From contig JAIOYV010000021.1 in the NCBI GenBank assembly GCA_021740905.1, forward strand, positions 1-64,000: 64,000 nucleotides of DNA, given 5' to 3'. The position numbers were made by a program, and so were the translations under genes. The notes under the pieces were generated by a model. The model was given only the letters and a program-made list of their open reading frames with translations. It searched no databases and was not told the origin of the DNA. Positions 20,244 to 30,319 of this stretch are shown one piece after another. This stretch comes from Bacteroidales bacterium (lineage in GTDB: Bacteria > Bacteroidota > Bacteroidia > Bacteroidales > M50B96). How positions within the stretch are numbered: the first letter of the stretch is position 1; each line of letters opens with the position of its first letter.

Positions 20244-22343
20244 CTACACATCAATTTCAATATCCACCTTCACGCCTGCACCGACCTGGCTTTGTATGCT
20301 ACTTCTTCCGTTGATGGATGAAATACGGCCAAGTATGTTTTTCAGGCCAATTCCTGCCTTGCGCCTTTCCATTACTTCATCCACATCGAACCCAATTCCA
20401 TCGTCTTTAAAGTATAGGTGGATATGTTTGTCTGTTTTTGAAAGTTGAATAAGGATATTTTTTGCCTGGGCATGTTTCAGGGTGTTGTTGATCAGTTCGT
20501 TCACCACACGAAAGAGGATAATCTGTATGTTCTGGTCTAAATCTTCTTCGATGCCTTCGGCTTTAAAGTCGATGAGGATTTTGTTGGTTTTATTCACCTT
20601 ACGGCAAAAGCTTTCGAGGGCTTTTACCAAACCATATTCATGGATCACGCGGGGCATCAGGTTGTTCGATATGGTGCGGGTGCTGGTCACAGCTTCGTCA
20701 ATCAATTCATTCAGGTATTTAATGTATTGCTTTTTTTCGGTTTTCTGAAGTTCATCGCCTTCCAATTCGTTCACATAGAGTTTTATGGTCGATAGGAGAG
20801 GGCCAAGGCCGTCGTGCATGTCTTTTGAGAAACGTTCCCGCTCACGTTCTTCGGTTTGGATTACTACGCTCAACAGTTTGCGCTCCATCTCTTTGCGCTG
20901 TGCCATATTGCGCGAAATGCTGAGGATGGCTTTCTGATTGTTGATTTCAATCACCCTGCTTTTCAATTCAACAGGAATAATCTCATCAGTTTTGGTTTTG
21001 TGTTCCGATTCAAAAACCATTTCTCCTTTTTCAAAAAGCAATTCGCGGTTTTTTTGTACCCCATCTCTGTATCGATCCGATTTAATGTCTTCCATCCTCA
21101 TTTGGTCGAATTCATCCAGACTGTAACCAAGGGTGTCACAGGCTTGTTGGTTTACAAAAATAAATTTTCCATCAATGGCTGTCACAAAAATCTCATCGCT
21201 GGTGTTGTTGAACAAGGTTTTGAAATTTTCTTCTGAATGTTGAAGTGCCACCCTTGCCGATTTCAATTTTTGCCCCGACTCTTGCAAGGCATTAAGGAAC
21301 TTTTGGACTCTCTTGGTAGTAATCAGAAACACATATATAGAAAATAAGATGAGGATTATCAAAGCGGAATATCCGGCATTGTGCATGATATTGTCTACTT
21401 GGTTAGCTTCTACCTCTTCCCGGTCGATGGATGCCGCCATGTACAAATCAAACTCCTCGAAATAGCTGAAGGCTACAATCCTTTCTGTTGATGATGTATT
21501 GCTTTTGAAGATCAAATTTCCTTCGCACAATGATACGATTGAATCGAGGACTCCTGGGGTTTCAATCAAATGTAATTCATCGGGTGGGGCAACCACCAAT
21601 TCTTTCGATTTATCAAAAACAAAAATATAACCCGATTCGCCAATTCTGAGTTTTTGCAAAGCTGCCTGCAAATCGCTTATGTCCTTTTCCTTATCGCCCA
21701 CATAGAGGATGGCCTGCACTTTCCCATCAATAATGATTGGTTCGTAGGCCGTAATGTACCATTCATTTACTACAAATGCCCGGCCCATATAGGTTTCGCC
21801 CCGCTCGATGGTCTGTATTACCGGGCTGTTGTTGGGGATAAACGTATTAATGGCGCGGGATCCATCGCTTTGCTGTACATTGGTTGAAAGGCGCACGTAA
21901 CCACTGTCTATTTTTTGAAACAAAGTCGCCGTACCGCCCGATAAATAGGAAATACGATCGACTAGCTGATAATTTTTATACACCGGTGCGCTATTCAGGT
22001 AAAGTGTCGGAATGTAAACCTCATGTTTTGAATGAGTTATTTGATTGGTCACTTGTATTAACAGGCTATCGCCACTAAAACCAAAATCCCTCCTGTAGAA
22101 TAAATTGTGAGCTACACGCATATCGTACTTTACTTTTTCAAGCTTAAGGGCCTGCTCGCGCTCGAACATGCTTTTCACGGTTTTCAGTTCTAGCTTCAAG
22201 TTGTCCACCGTTGTTTGGTGGATGTTTTCTTTAACCTTGTTGATCGATACCATGGATAGGGCCACGATAGCCACCATCATCCCAAGGAAAATAGGATAGA
22301 ATAGTTTTAATTTTATTTTTATGTGCTCGAACGGTTTTGCCAT
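20244..22343 (-). CDS. Membrane sensor histidine kinase (Cache-like sensor, PAS, HisKA_3)
   Basis: TM plus Cache-like region with YIFVFDKSKELVVAP; PAS FKTLFNNTSDEIFVTAIDGKFIFVNQQACDTLGYSL; HisKA_3 ERERFSKDMHDGLGPLLSTIKLYV; HATPase NELINNTLKHAQAKNI...DDGIGFD. Confidence 0.93.
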   Translation of the reverse strand: MAKPFEHIKIKLKLFYPIFLGMMVAIVALSMVSINKVKENIHQTTVDNLKLELKTVKSMFEREQALKLEKVKYDMRVAHNLFYRRDFGFSGDSLLIQVTNQITHSKHEVYIPTLYLNSAPVYKNYQLVDRISYLSGGTATLFQKIDSGYVRLSTNVQQSDGSRAINTFIPNNSPVIQTIERGETYMGRAFVVNEWYITAYEPIIIDGKVQAILYVGDKEKDISDLQAALQKLRIGESGYIFVFDKSKELVVAPPDELHLIETPGVLDSIVSLCEGNLIFKSNTSSTERIVAFSYFEEFDLYMAASIDREEVEANQVDNIMHNAGYSALIILILFSIYVFLITTKRVQKFLNALQESGQKLKSARVALQHSEENFKTLFNNTSDEIFVTAIDGKFIFVNQQACDTLGYSLDEFDQMRMEDIKSDRYRDGVQKNRELLFEKGEMVFESEHKTKTDEIIPVELKSRVIEINNQKAILSISRNMAQRKEMERKLLSVVIQTEERERERFSKDMHDGLGPLLSTIKLYVNELEGDELQKTEKKQYIKYLNELIDEAVTSTRTISNNLMPRVIHEYGLVKALESFCRKVNKTNKILIDFKAEGIEEDLDQNIQIILFRVVNELINNTLKHAQAKNILIQLSKTDKHIHLYFKDDGIGFDVDEVMERRKAGIGLKNILGRISSINGRSSIQSQVGAGVKVDIEIDV

Positions 22344-22463
22344 GTGTTTCTTTTTGATGGAGCAAATGTACGGGATTTCATTTTTATACGATCAAAGTAT
22401 GATTTGGCTCTTTCAAAAATTAGTCGAGTCTTAAATGAAATACACAGATTTTAAAAAAGCCAT

Positions 22464-22471
22464 TACCTTTG
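22464..22471 (+). promoter_or_regulatory. Bacteroidota-type -7 element
   Basis: TACCTTTG 19 nt upstream of the 22490 ATG. Confidence 0.5.
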
Positions 22472-22489
22472 CAAATAAAATTGAAGATC

Positions 22490-22801
22490 ATGGCTATTGG
22501 AGGATTTTTTAAGTTGCCACGGCACAAGCAGTTTGAATTTAAGGCCCGGTATTACGATGCCGACAAAGAAGAATTTGAAAAGAGGGTAAGGCAGGCAGAG
22601 CTTGAAGTTGAAGGTTTCAAGAAAGGCGATTACGTGCCTAACATCAAAGGCAAAATGAAAAAGCATTTGATCGATCAGAAAAGATCGGGGTCACCTTATG
22701 CGAAAGTCCGCAAGTTAATTATTGCAGTTACTGTTTTTCTATTGTTTATCCTGTTTTATTACCTGATTTCATTTTTCGATATCCTGGCCATTTCAAAGTG
22801 A
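22490..22801 (+). CDS. Small conserved-looking hypothetical protein with C-terminal TM
   Basis: MAIGGFFKLPRHKQFEFKARYYDADKEEFEKRVRQAELE... then hydrophobic FLLFILFYYLISFFDILAI. Confidence 0.7.
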   Translation: MAIGGFFKLPRHKQFEFKARYYDADKEEFEKRVRQAELEVEGFKKGDYVPNIKGKMKKHLIDQKRSGSPYAKVRKLIIAVTVFLLFILFYYLISFFDILAISK

Positions 22802-22953
22802 GTAAGGTAAGTAAGTTGAGTGTGGCATGTATGGTGGGTGATTTGCGTAGCATTGTGTAATGGAAAAAGGAGGCTATCCTTGTAAGTTTATGGTATCAGA
22901 GGATAAAACTTGAAAATTTTGTAAATTTGTTACCGGAAAAATAAATGTAAGTT

Positions 22954-23853
22954 ATGAAAGCCAAGAGAGAAAAATATATAAACCCGTTTACAGATTATGG
23001 TTTCAAGCGATTGTTTGGAGAAGAGCCGAGCAAGGATTTGTTGATGGATTTCCTGAATGAATTGCTTGGGGAGAAGGTTGGACGAATAAAGGAGCTTTCG
23101 TACCAGCCAAACGATAGCCTGCCCATTACTGTCGGGAACAGGAAAGCTATTTTCGACATATTCTGCACCAACGAAAAAGGCGAGAAATTTATAGTCGAGA
23201 TGCAAAAAGCCGAGCAGCAATACTTCAAAGACAGAATGTTGTTTTACTCAACCTTTCCAATACAGGTACAAGCAAAAGATAAAGGCAGGGAGTGGGATTT
23301 TAACCTAAAGCACGTTTTTGCTATCGGGATCCTCGATTTTGCTTTTAAGGAAGACCAGCCAGACCCCGAAAAGTACAGGTACGATGCAAAGATTACAGAG
23401 GTAGAAACAGGCGAAGTTTTTTATGACAAATTGACTTTTACCTATCTCGCCATGGAGAAGTTCAACAAGGGCTTGGATGAACTGGAAACCAAGTTTGAGA
23501 AATGGCTTTACATTATCAAGAATCTGAATAAGCTGGATAGGATCCCTGATAAGTTAAGGGATAGTATTTTTATTAAATTTTTCCAGATAGCTGAGATTGC
23601 AATGCTTGGCGAGTCGGAGTACAGAGAATATGAAGCCAGTTTAAATGACTATCGTGATATTAAAAATTCGGTTGATTGGGCAAAGGAGAAGGGAATTCAG
23701 AAAGGGATTCAGAAAGGGATTCAGAAAGGGATTGAACAAGGGATTGAAATAGTTGCCCTACGACTAATCGAGATGGGGATGAACAACCCTGATATCATAA
23801 ATGCCACAGGATTATCGATTGATCAAATCGAAGAGTTGAGAAAAACTACATGA
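22954..23853 (+). CDS. Rpn family recombination-promoting nuclease / PD-(D/E)XK transposase-like protein
   Basis: YINPFTDYGFKRLFGEEPSKDLLMDFLNELLG...RKAIFDIFCTNEKGEKFIVEMQKAEQQYFKDRMLFYSTFPI; C-terminal GIQKGIQKGIQKG repeats. Confidence 0.92.
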   Translation: MKAKREKYINPFTDYGFKRLFGEEPSKDLLMDFLNELLGEKVGRIKELSYQPNDSLPITVGNRKAIFDIFCTNEKGEKFIVEMQKAEQQYFKDRMLFYSTFPIQVQAKDKGREWDFNLKHVFAIGILDFAFKEDQPDPEKYRYDAKITEVETGEVFYDKLTFTYLAMEKFNKGLDELETKFEKWLYIIKNLNKLDRIPDKLRDSIFIKFFQIAEIAMLGESEYREYEASLNDYRDIKNSVDWAKEKGIQKGIQKGIQKGIEQGIEIVALRLIEMGMNNPDIINATGLSIDQIEELRKTT

Positions 23854-25694
23854 CAGACATAATACAATTATTGCCCGATTCGGTGGCAAACCAAATTGCA
23901 GCTGGCGAGGTGATCCAACGCCCGGCCTCGGTTGTAAAAGAGTTGGTCGAAAACGCTGTTGATGCTGGGGCTATATCAATAAAGGTGAATTTGACCGATG
24001 CCGGGAAAACCCTCATCCAGATTGTGGATAATGGACTGGGCATGTCGGAAACCGATGCCCGGATGTCGTTCGAGCGCCATGCCACATCGAAAATCAGGAA
24101 AGCCGAAGATTTATTTGCCATCCGCACCCTGGGTTTCAGGGGCGAGGCACTGGCTTCGATTGCTGCCATTGCCCATGTTGAACTGAAGACGCGGCGAAAA
24201 GAGGATGAGCTTGGTACTGAATTGATCATTGCTGGCACCAAAGTTCAAAGCCAACACAACATACAATGCCCGGTGGGCAGTAATTTCCTGGTTAAAAACC
24301 TGTTCTTCAATATCCCTGTGCGTCGCAAATTCTTAAAATCAAACACCACAGAGCTAAAGTACGTCATCAACGAATTTCAACGGGTGGCCATGACCCAGCC
24401 CAATGTAGCCTTTACCCTTAGCCACAACAACACCGAAATCTACAACCTGCCTGTCGAAAACTTGGCGTTGCGCATTGCCAGGCTTTTCAGAAAAAATATA
24501 AATCAACATTTGGTTAAAATAGACACCCAAACCAGTATTGTCAATATTTCGGGGTATATCGGAAAGCCCGAAGTCGCCCGGAAAAACTCTGGCGAGCAGT
24601 ATTTCTTTGCCAACAACCGGTTTATGAAGCACCCTTATTTCAGCAAGGCGGTGAGTATGGCTTATGAGAAACTGTTGCCGCCCGATGCCTGGCCTACTTT
24701 TTTTATATATCTTGATGTGAACCCCGATACCGTTGATGTGAACATCCACCCTACAAAAACCGAAATCAAATTTGAAGATGAGGCGAATATTTGGAAAATC
24801 CTGAATATTTCTGTCAGGGAATCGCTTGGGAAATTCAATGTGGCACCATCCCTCGATTTCGATATGCCGAATCGCGTTGATATTCCTGTGCTTCGTAAGG
24901 ATACCGAAATACGGCCACCCGAAATTAAAGTAGACCCTACATTTAACCCCTTTGAGAAACCCTCTTCGGGAAGTTCTTCATCAAGTAGCTTTAGCAAAAA
25001 GCCTAAAAACCCGAATCTTGAAAACTGGGAGACACTGTACGAAGGGTTTGAAAATCAAAAGGAAGAAACCCAGCTTACGTTTAAAAGCGACCTGCACGAA
25101 GGCAAAGATGCCGAATCAGATATTCAGCCCAGCAACCAGATTTCCTTCCAATTGAAAAACAAATATATACTTACCTCTGTTAAGTCAGGTTTGATGGTGA
25201 TTGATCAACGAAGGGCACACGAGCGGGTCTTGTACGAGCGGTTTCTTTTTCAGTTGAACAACAAAAAGGGCATTTCACAAAAAAGCCTTTTCGCCGAAGC
25301 CATTGCGCTGGATGCAAGCGAAGCCTTGTTGTTGGAAGAAATAATGCCCATGCTTACCGACCTGGGCTTTGAGATTGAAAAAACGGGAGAACTGCACTAT
25401 GATATTCATGGCTGCCCTTCGGATATTAACATACAGCAGGCTCCTGGGATGTTGGAAAAAATACTGGAGTTGTACCGCGAAAGTGAGTCGGAATTAAAAG
25501 TGGATGGTCGTGATAAAATAGCCTTGGCTATGGCAAAAGCATCGGCCATCGGTTATGGAAAAGTGCTGGGCAACGAGGAAATGCAGCAATTGATCGACAG
25601 TTTGTTTGCTTGTTCGGTGCCCAACTATACATCGGATGGAAAGCCTGTTTTGACAATCCTTGAGTTAGGACAGATTGAGGCTTTGTTGAAATAG
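23850..25694 (+). CDS. mutL: DNA mismatch repair protein MutL
   Basis: IIQLLPDSVANQIAAGEVIQRPASVVKELVENAVDAGA...DNGLGMSETDARMSFERHATSKI...TLGFRGEALASIAAIAHVE; C-terminal dimerization domain. Confidence 0.97.
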   Translation: MTDIIQLLPDSVANQIAAGEVIQRPASVVKELVENAVDAGAISIKVNLTDAGKTLIQIVDNGLGMSETDARMSFERHATSKIRKAEDLFAIRTLGFRGEALASIAAIAHVELKTRRKEDELGTELIIAGTKVQSQHNIQCPVGSNFLVKNLFFNIPVRRKFLKSNTTELKYVINEFQRVAMTQPNVAFTLSHNNTEIYNLPVENLALRIARLFRKNINQHLVKIDTQTSIVNISGYIGKPEVARKNSGEQYFFANNRFMKHPYFSKAVSMAYEKLLPPDAWPTFFIYLDVNPDTVDVNIHPTKTEIKFEDEANIWKILNISVRESLGKFNVAPSLDFDMPNRVDIPVLRKDTEIRPPEIKVDPTFNPFEKPSSGSSSSSSFSKKPKNPNLENWETLYEGFENQKEETQLTFKSDLHEGKDAESDIQPSNQISFQLKNKYILTSVKSGLMVIDQRRAHERVLYERFLFQLNNKKGISQKSLFAEAIALDASEALLLEEIMPMLTDLGFEIEKTGELHYDIHGCPSDINIQQAPGMLEKILELYRESESELKVDGRDKIALAMAKASAIGYGKVLGNEEMQQLIDSLFACSVPNYTSDGKPVLTILELGQIEALLK

Positions 25695-25761
25695 CAGAAG
25701 ATTGAAGTAATTATAAATGGTGAATTGCGTTTAAACAATTCGAAAAAATAAAATTGGATAA

Positions 25762-26619
25762 ATGAGAAACATGATATCGGGAATGTTTGGGAACACTCCC
25801 CCAGTTGTAAAAAATTTATTGATCATAAATGTACTGTTTTTTGCAGCCTTTATGATAATTGGCAACCGTTTCGATGGAAAGGATTTAAACGACATTCTGG
25901 GACTGCACTATTTTGGAGCCGAAAACTTTAGGCCCATCCAATTACTCACCTACATGTTTTTACACGCTAATATCGGACATATCTTTTTCAATATGTTTGC
26001 CTTGTGGATGTTTGGCAAAACCCTCGAAAGTGTATGGGGTCCCAAACGATTCTTGATCTATTATTTTGTTACCGGTATTGGGGCTGCCCTTATTCAGATG
26101 GTGGCAATTTGGTATGAGGTTACACCGGTACTTTCGAGTATTGATGCTTTTCTTGGAAGCCCAAGCCTCTCTGGTCTAACTGACTTTCTTGATCCTAATA
26201 CTGGAAATTTTAAGGTTATATCTTATGAAATTCAAAATAATTTCGAGGTCTTTCGACGTAGCTATAACAATTTGCTTAGTACAAATCCAAACGAAGCCCT
26301 TCGAATGGCTGAGGATTTTATACTTCAATACCGTATCGACTTTCTTAATGCCCATAATATGGTGGGAGCCTCCGGTGCTGTATTCGGTATCTTGCTGGGC
26401 TTTGGAATGTTGTTCCCAAACACCCAGTTATACATTATCCCATTCCCCTTCCCTATAAAAGCAAAATGGATTGTGATGGCTTATGGAGGCTTCGAATTAT
26501 ACAGTGCCTGGAGGACTCAGCCCGGAGATAATGTAGCCCATCTGGCCCACCTGGGAGGGATGATATTTGGTTTCTTCTTGATAAAACTTTGGAAGAAAAA
26601 GAGGGACAGCTTTTTTTAG
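25762..26619 (+). CDS. Rhomboid-family intramembrane serine protease
   Basis: LLTYMFLHANIGHIFFNMFALWMFGKTLESVWGPKRFLIYYFVTGIGAAL...MVGASGAVFGILLGFG...NVAHLAHLGGMIFG. Confidence 0.95.
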   Translation: MRNMISGMFGNTPPVVKNLLIINVLFFAAFMIIGNRFDGKDLNDILGLHYFGAENFRPIQLLTYMFLHANIGHIFFNMFALWMFGKTLESVWGPKRFLIYYFVTGIGAALIQMVAIWYEVTPVLSSIDAFLGSPSLSGLTDFLDPNTGNFKVISYEIQNNFEVFRRSYNNLLSTNPNEALRMAEDFILQYRIDFLNAHNMVGASGAVFGILLGFGMLFPNTQLYIIPFPFPIKAKWIVMAYGGFELYSAWRTQPGDNVAHLAHLGGMIFGFFLIKLWKKKRDSFF

Positions 26620-26853
26620 GGAATTAGAGAATTGAGTAATTAAGTAATTGGGTGATTTGGGAATTAGGGAATTGAATAAATACCAATCCATAAATATTGG
26701 TACTTTATCAAATCACGCAACAAATTTCTTCTTAGAGTATCATTCAAAACAACTAGCCCAAAATATACAAATTGGCCCTTAAATATAAAACCAAATTGGG
26801 TGAATTGTCTTGAATCTTTTACTAAATCTTTTTTCCAAGATTTTCTAAGCTTG

Positions 26854-28062
26854 TTATTTCCGTCCCGCCCCATTCAACAAGGGTTCCATTGCTTCGTAAA
26901 TCTTTTTTACCCTTTCATCCCAGGTATTTTCACGGGCCACATCAACCCTTGCGGCGATTGCTTGAGGGGAGTTGTTTTGCAAAGCTTCATCAATCTGGAT
27001 CAGGAATTTTTCGTGGGTGGCGGCAAGGCGCACTACGTGTTGAAAAGTCCACATTTCGGGTAGGGCAGTAGATACAATGGCCCGACCAGCTGCCAGGTAT
27101 TCATGTAGCTTCAAGGGGTATGCCGTATAGATATGACCCGACAAAGAGTAGGGCATCAGGGCCACATCGAAAACACTCATGTAAGTGGGCAGATCATGTC
27201 GATCTTTCAACCCTAAAAAATGTACATTGGGCATATTGAGCAATCGGTCCCTGGCTTTACTATCGGGCAATGCATCGGGGCCGACGAGTACCAGCGAGCA
27301 GTGCGGAAATCGCTCGGCCACTTTTCGCAAAAGTTCAACATCGATGTGAAACCCAAGCCAACCGGCAAAACCAATGATAGGGCGGGGCAGCCTGGCAATA
27401 TCATCGGGTTGTGGCAAGTTGGGTGATAAAGCCCGGTTGAACAGCTTAAAATCGACACCATTGGGAATAAAAAAAGTGTTTGGGTTGATTGTCTGGCGAC
27501 GGTTGCACTGACCCTGCGATGTTGCAAATACGATGTCGGCCATTGTACATAAGCGATCATCTCCTCGGCGGATCAGCTCTTTTACCCGTACATTATCAAC
27601 AAAATCTGCTTCCTCGTCAATGTTGTAATAGGAAGCCAACTTCTCCCCTGTTTTTCCAACCATATCAAGGTTATACTGGCTATACAACCATAGGATGGGG
27701 TCAGACACTTTCAATTTTCTGCAAGCCATGCGCACATGGCGGATTAGTAGCCAGGTATTGATCCTAATCACTACCGGCATAGTAATCCGCAGAATAAAAC
27801 GAGGTAAATGCCGGCGAAGGTGAGGTAAACAAAACGGGGTTGGGATGGCAATCAGGTTTTCTTGTATTTGCTTTGGGCGGAAGGTAAAGAGATTGGCGAT
27901 ATTGCGCACAAAGGCATTGTGTACAGATCGGTCGGGGTCGCGGCCCGGTTCAAAATAAAGAACCCGGTTTTGGATAGCTATCAACGACATTATTGCTTGT
28001 GTGTCGCGCCACAGGGCGTGCCACTCGCGGGGTGCTATGCATAGTATTGTTTCACCCTTCAT
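26854..28062 (-). CDS. Glycosyltransferase family 1 protein
   Basis: VGKTGEKLASYYNIDEEADF...RPIIGFAGWLGFHIDVELLRKVAERFPHCSLVLVGPDA...PYSLSGHIYTAYPLKLHEYLAAGRAIVSTALPE. Confidence 0.88.
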   Translation of the reverse strand: MKGETILCIAPREWHALWRDTQAIMSLIAIQNRVLYFEPGRDPDRSVHNAFVRNIANLFTFRPKQIQENLIAIPTPFCLPHLRRHLPRFILRITMPVVIRINTWLLIRHVRMACRKLKVSDPILWLYSQYNLDMVGKTGEKLASYYNIDEEADFVDNVRVKELIRRGDDRLCTMADIVFATSQGQCNRRQTINPNTFFIPNGVDFKLFNRALSPNLPQPDDIARLPRPIIGFAGWLGFHIDVELLRKVAERFPHCSLVLVGPDALPDSKARDRLLNMPNVHFLGLKDRHDLPTYMSVFDVALMPYSLSGHIYTAYPLKLHEYLAAGRAIVSTALPEMWTFQHVVRLAATHEKFLIQIDEALQNNSPQAIAARVDVARENTWDERVKKIYEAMEPLLNGAGRK

Positions 28063-28065
28063 GCT

Positions 28066-28893
28066 CTATTTGTTAGTTTGAATGGGTCTGCCCCTTTGTT
28101 CAAAATGGCTTGTATGGCTCCGGTTAGCTCCATTCTGTTTAACCGACTTTTTTTCACGAATCCACCTCCTTGCCTGTACCGCATAGCGATAACCCGGCGA
28201 TAATTTAAGAGAAAGGTTTTTTGGCTTATCGTCCCGGTGCGATTCAATCCGCCAAAGGTTAAATTCCCCAATGCTTCCCTGAGTCACCCCGCAGGCCAAT
28301 TTATATCCTGCCGCTTTTGCCATATCCTGTATTTCATTGTTCGACTCCCAATAAGGGTAACTCATTAAGGATATCTCATGACCCAGTTCATCTTCAAGTT
28401 TTTGCTTTGAAGAGCTGATCTCATTCCAAACGTCCTCATTGGAAAGTTGGGTGAGATCGGAATGGGTACAACTATGGCTGCCAATAGAAATCCCGGCTTG
28501 CTGCAAAACTTTTATCTGTTTCCAGCTTAGCAATTGTGTTCCATGTTCTCCACTCCAGTTGCTTTGCTTACCGACCAAATCGGTAACCACAAAAACAGTT
28601 GCCGTAAATCCATATCGTTGAAGGATAGGGAAAGCCTCCGTCAGGAAATTGGCATATCCATCGTCGAAGTTGAGGGCAAAAACCTTGTTCCTCCCGATCA
28701 CTCTATCCTTTGCATTAAATAATAATTCCTTCATTGATTTACAACTATAGCCATGTTCATAAAGATAATTCATTTGTTTTTCGAACTGATAAGTTGGCAC
28801 AATCAAGCCTTGTGGATCGTGTGCAGATTCACTTGGGCTAATCTGATGATATAGCAGGATAGGGATATAGGTCGAATACATAGTTTGGATCAT
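28066..28893 (-). CDS. Polysaccharide deacetylase family protein
   Basis: IPILLYHQISPSES...KVFALNFDDGYANFLTEAFPILQRYGFTATVFVVTDLVG...SIGSHSCTHSDLTQLS (NodB motifs). Confidence 0.93.
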   Translation of the reverse strand: MIQTMYSTYIPILLYHQISPSESAHDPQGLIVPTYQFEKQMNYLYEHGYSCKSMKELLFNAKDRVIGRNKVFALNFDDGYANFLTEAFPILQRYGFTATVFVVTDLVGKQSNWSGEHGTQLLSWKQIKVLQQAGISIGSHSCTHSDLTQLSNEDVWNEISSSKQKLEDELGHEISLMSYPYWESNNEIQDMAKAAGYKLACGVTQGSIGEFNLWRIESHRDDKPKNLSLKLSPGYRYAVQARRWIREKKSVKQNGANRSHTSHFEQRGRPIQTNK

Positions 28894-29222
28894 CAACTCT
28901 ACAATAACTAATATTTGTAATGAAACAAAGATAGTAAAAGAAATAGAACAACAGAAGTATTGGGTGTGCGACAAATTCAAAGGAGTATGATAGTTCTGTG
29001 GTTTTTTGAACAAAGCATACTATTGGAGTGATAGAGTGTTGGGGGGTGCTCTGCCAATTGCTCATCACTCCACCACTCATGTTCCAGCAATCAATCTCCT
29101 GTTATTTAATAATTCTGATCCATTTCACCTCAATTCCGTATTTTTTTTCCAGCATTGCAATATTTTACTGTTTATTCCTGTTTGTTGTTGTATGTTGCAA
29201 AAATTATAAATTATATTGAATT

Positions 29223-30002
29223 ATGGAAAACAAGGTTTCATTGCTCACAGTATTTGACATTTTTCAGGATCGGGAGCGTTTCTTCGAGTTGATCGACAAC
29301 AAGGAAAACAGGTCACGCATACTGCTTTACCAGGTGCTGGTAATAATTTCCCTTGCCCTGTTTTATGGCATCGTAATGGGCAGCTACAATAGCTTTCTCC
29401 AAGCCATAGTGAGTGGGTTGAAAATTCCAAGCCTGCTGATGTTTGCCCTTTTTATCTGCTTCCCGGCATTTTATGTGATCCAGTATATGCTGGGCAGCAA
29501 AATGACCATCTCACAAATGGTGAGTACCATTTTGGCCGGATTTGTTGTGTTCACCACCATCATGGCCTCGTTCGCGCCTATCATCATCTTTTTTATGATC
29601 ACCGGAAATAATTATGCCTTTTTGAAATTGCTGCACGTGGGCATTTTTTCCTTTTCCGGCTTTTTTGGGATGCGCACCATCATGGAGGCCCTGAAGTTTT
29701 CGTGTGACAAGAAGAATGTATATCCCAAAATTGGTATCACTGTATTTAAAATCTGGATCGTGATTTTTGCCTTTGTTGGCATGCAACTGGCCTGGAACCT
29801 TCGTCCGTTCATAGGCGACAAAACCATGAAGTTTGAGCTGTTCCGCGAGAGGGAGGGTAATTTTTACCTTGCCGTTTTACAATCAACAGGCACTTTGTTT
29901 GGATGGGCCGACAAGTCGGACCGGGAGGAAGAAGCCGACAAGCGGCCAAAAGATAGTTTCAGCGACCAGGAGGCTCCGGCCAAAAGCGATACATTAAAAT
30001 GA
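29223..30002 (+). CDS. Polytopic membrane protein (Yip1-like), unknown
   Basis: 259 aa, about 6 hydrophobic segments, acidic/charged tail. Confidence 0.65.
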   Translation: MENKVSLLTVFDIFQDRERFFELIDNKENRSRILLYQVLVIISLALFYGIVMGSYNSFLQAIVSGLKIPSLLMFALFICFPAFYVIQYMLGSKMTISQMVSTILAGFVVFTTIMASFAPIIIFFMITGNNYAFLKLLHVGIFSFSGFFGMRTIMEALKFSCDKKNVYPKIGITVFKIWIVIFAFVGMQLAWNLRPFIGDKTMKFELFREREGNFYLAVLQSTGTLFGWADKSDREEEADKRPKDSFSDQEAPAKSDTLK

Positions 30003-30211
30003 CAGCAGAATTAAATGACATAATGACCCTTGAAGAAGTGGCTGATTACCTGCGGCTAAAACCCCAGACCATTTACACCTGGGCACAAGAGAAAAAAATA
30101 CCTGCCGCCAAATTGGGCAAGGAGTGGCGGTTCCGTCGAAGCGTGGTCGATAGGTGGTTCAATCAGCATATCGATGAAAAATTCAATGAGTTTCTGGGGG
30201 ATGGGCTTTAA
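29999..30211 (+). CDS. Helix-turn-helix (excisionase/MerR-like) DNA-binding protein
   Basis: IMTLEEVADYLRLKPQTIYTWAQEKKIPAAKLGKEWRFRRSVVDRWF. Confidence 0.9.
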   Translation: MTAELNDIMTLEEVADYLRLKPQTIYTWAQEKKIPAAKLGKEWRFRRSVVDRWFNQHIDEKFNEFLGDGL

Positions 30212-30235
30212 TGAAGATTATCAACAAAAAAAATA

Positions 30236-30293
30236 ACCGCAAAGACGCGGAGGTGCAAAGAAAAAACTCTTCGCGCCTCCGCGTCCTTGCGGT
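30236..30293. repeat. Long GC-rich palindrome / possible bidirectional terminator
   Basis: ACCGCAAAGACGCGGAGGTGCAAAGA...TCTTCGCGCCTCCGCGTCCTTGCGGT between convergent genes. Confidence 0.75.
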
Positions 30294-30319
30294 GAAAAAA
30301 AATAGCCCGGGCAAGGGTC

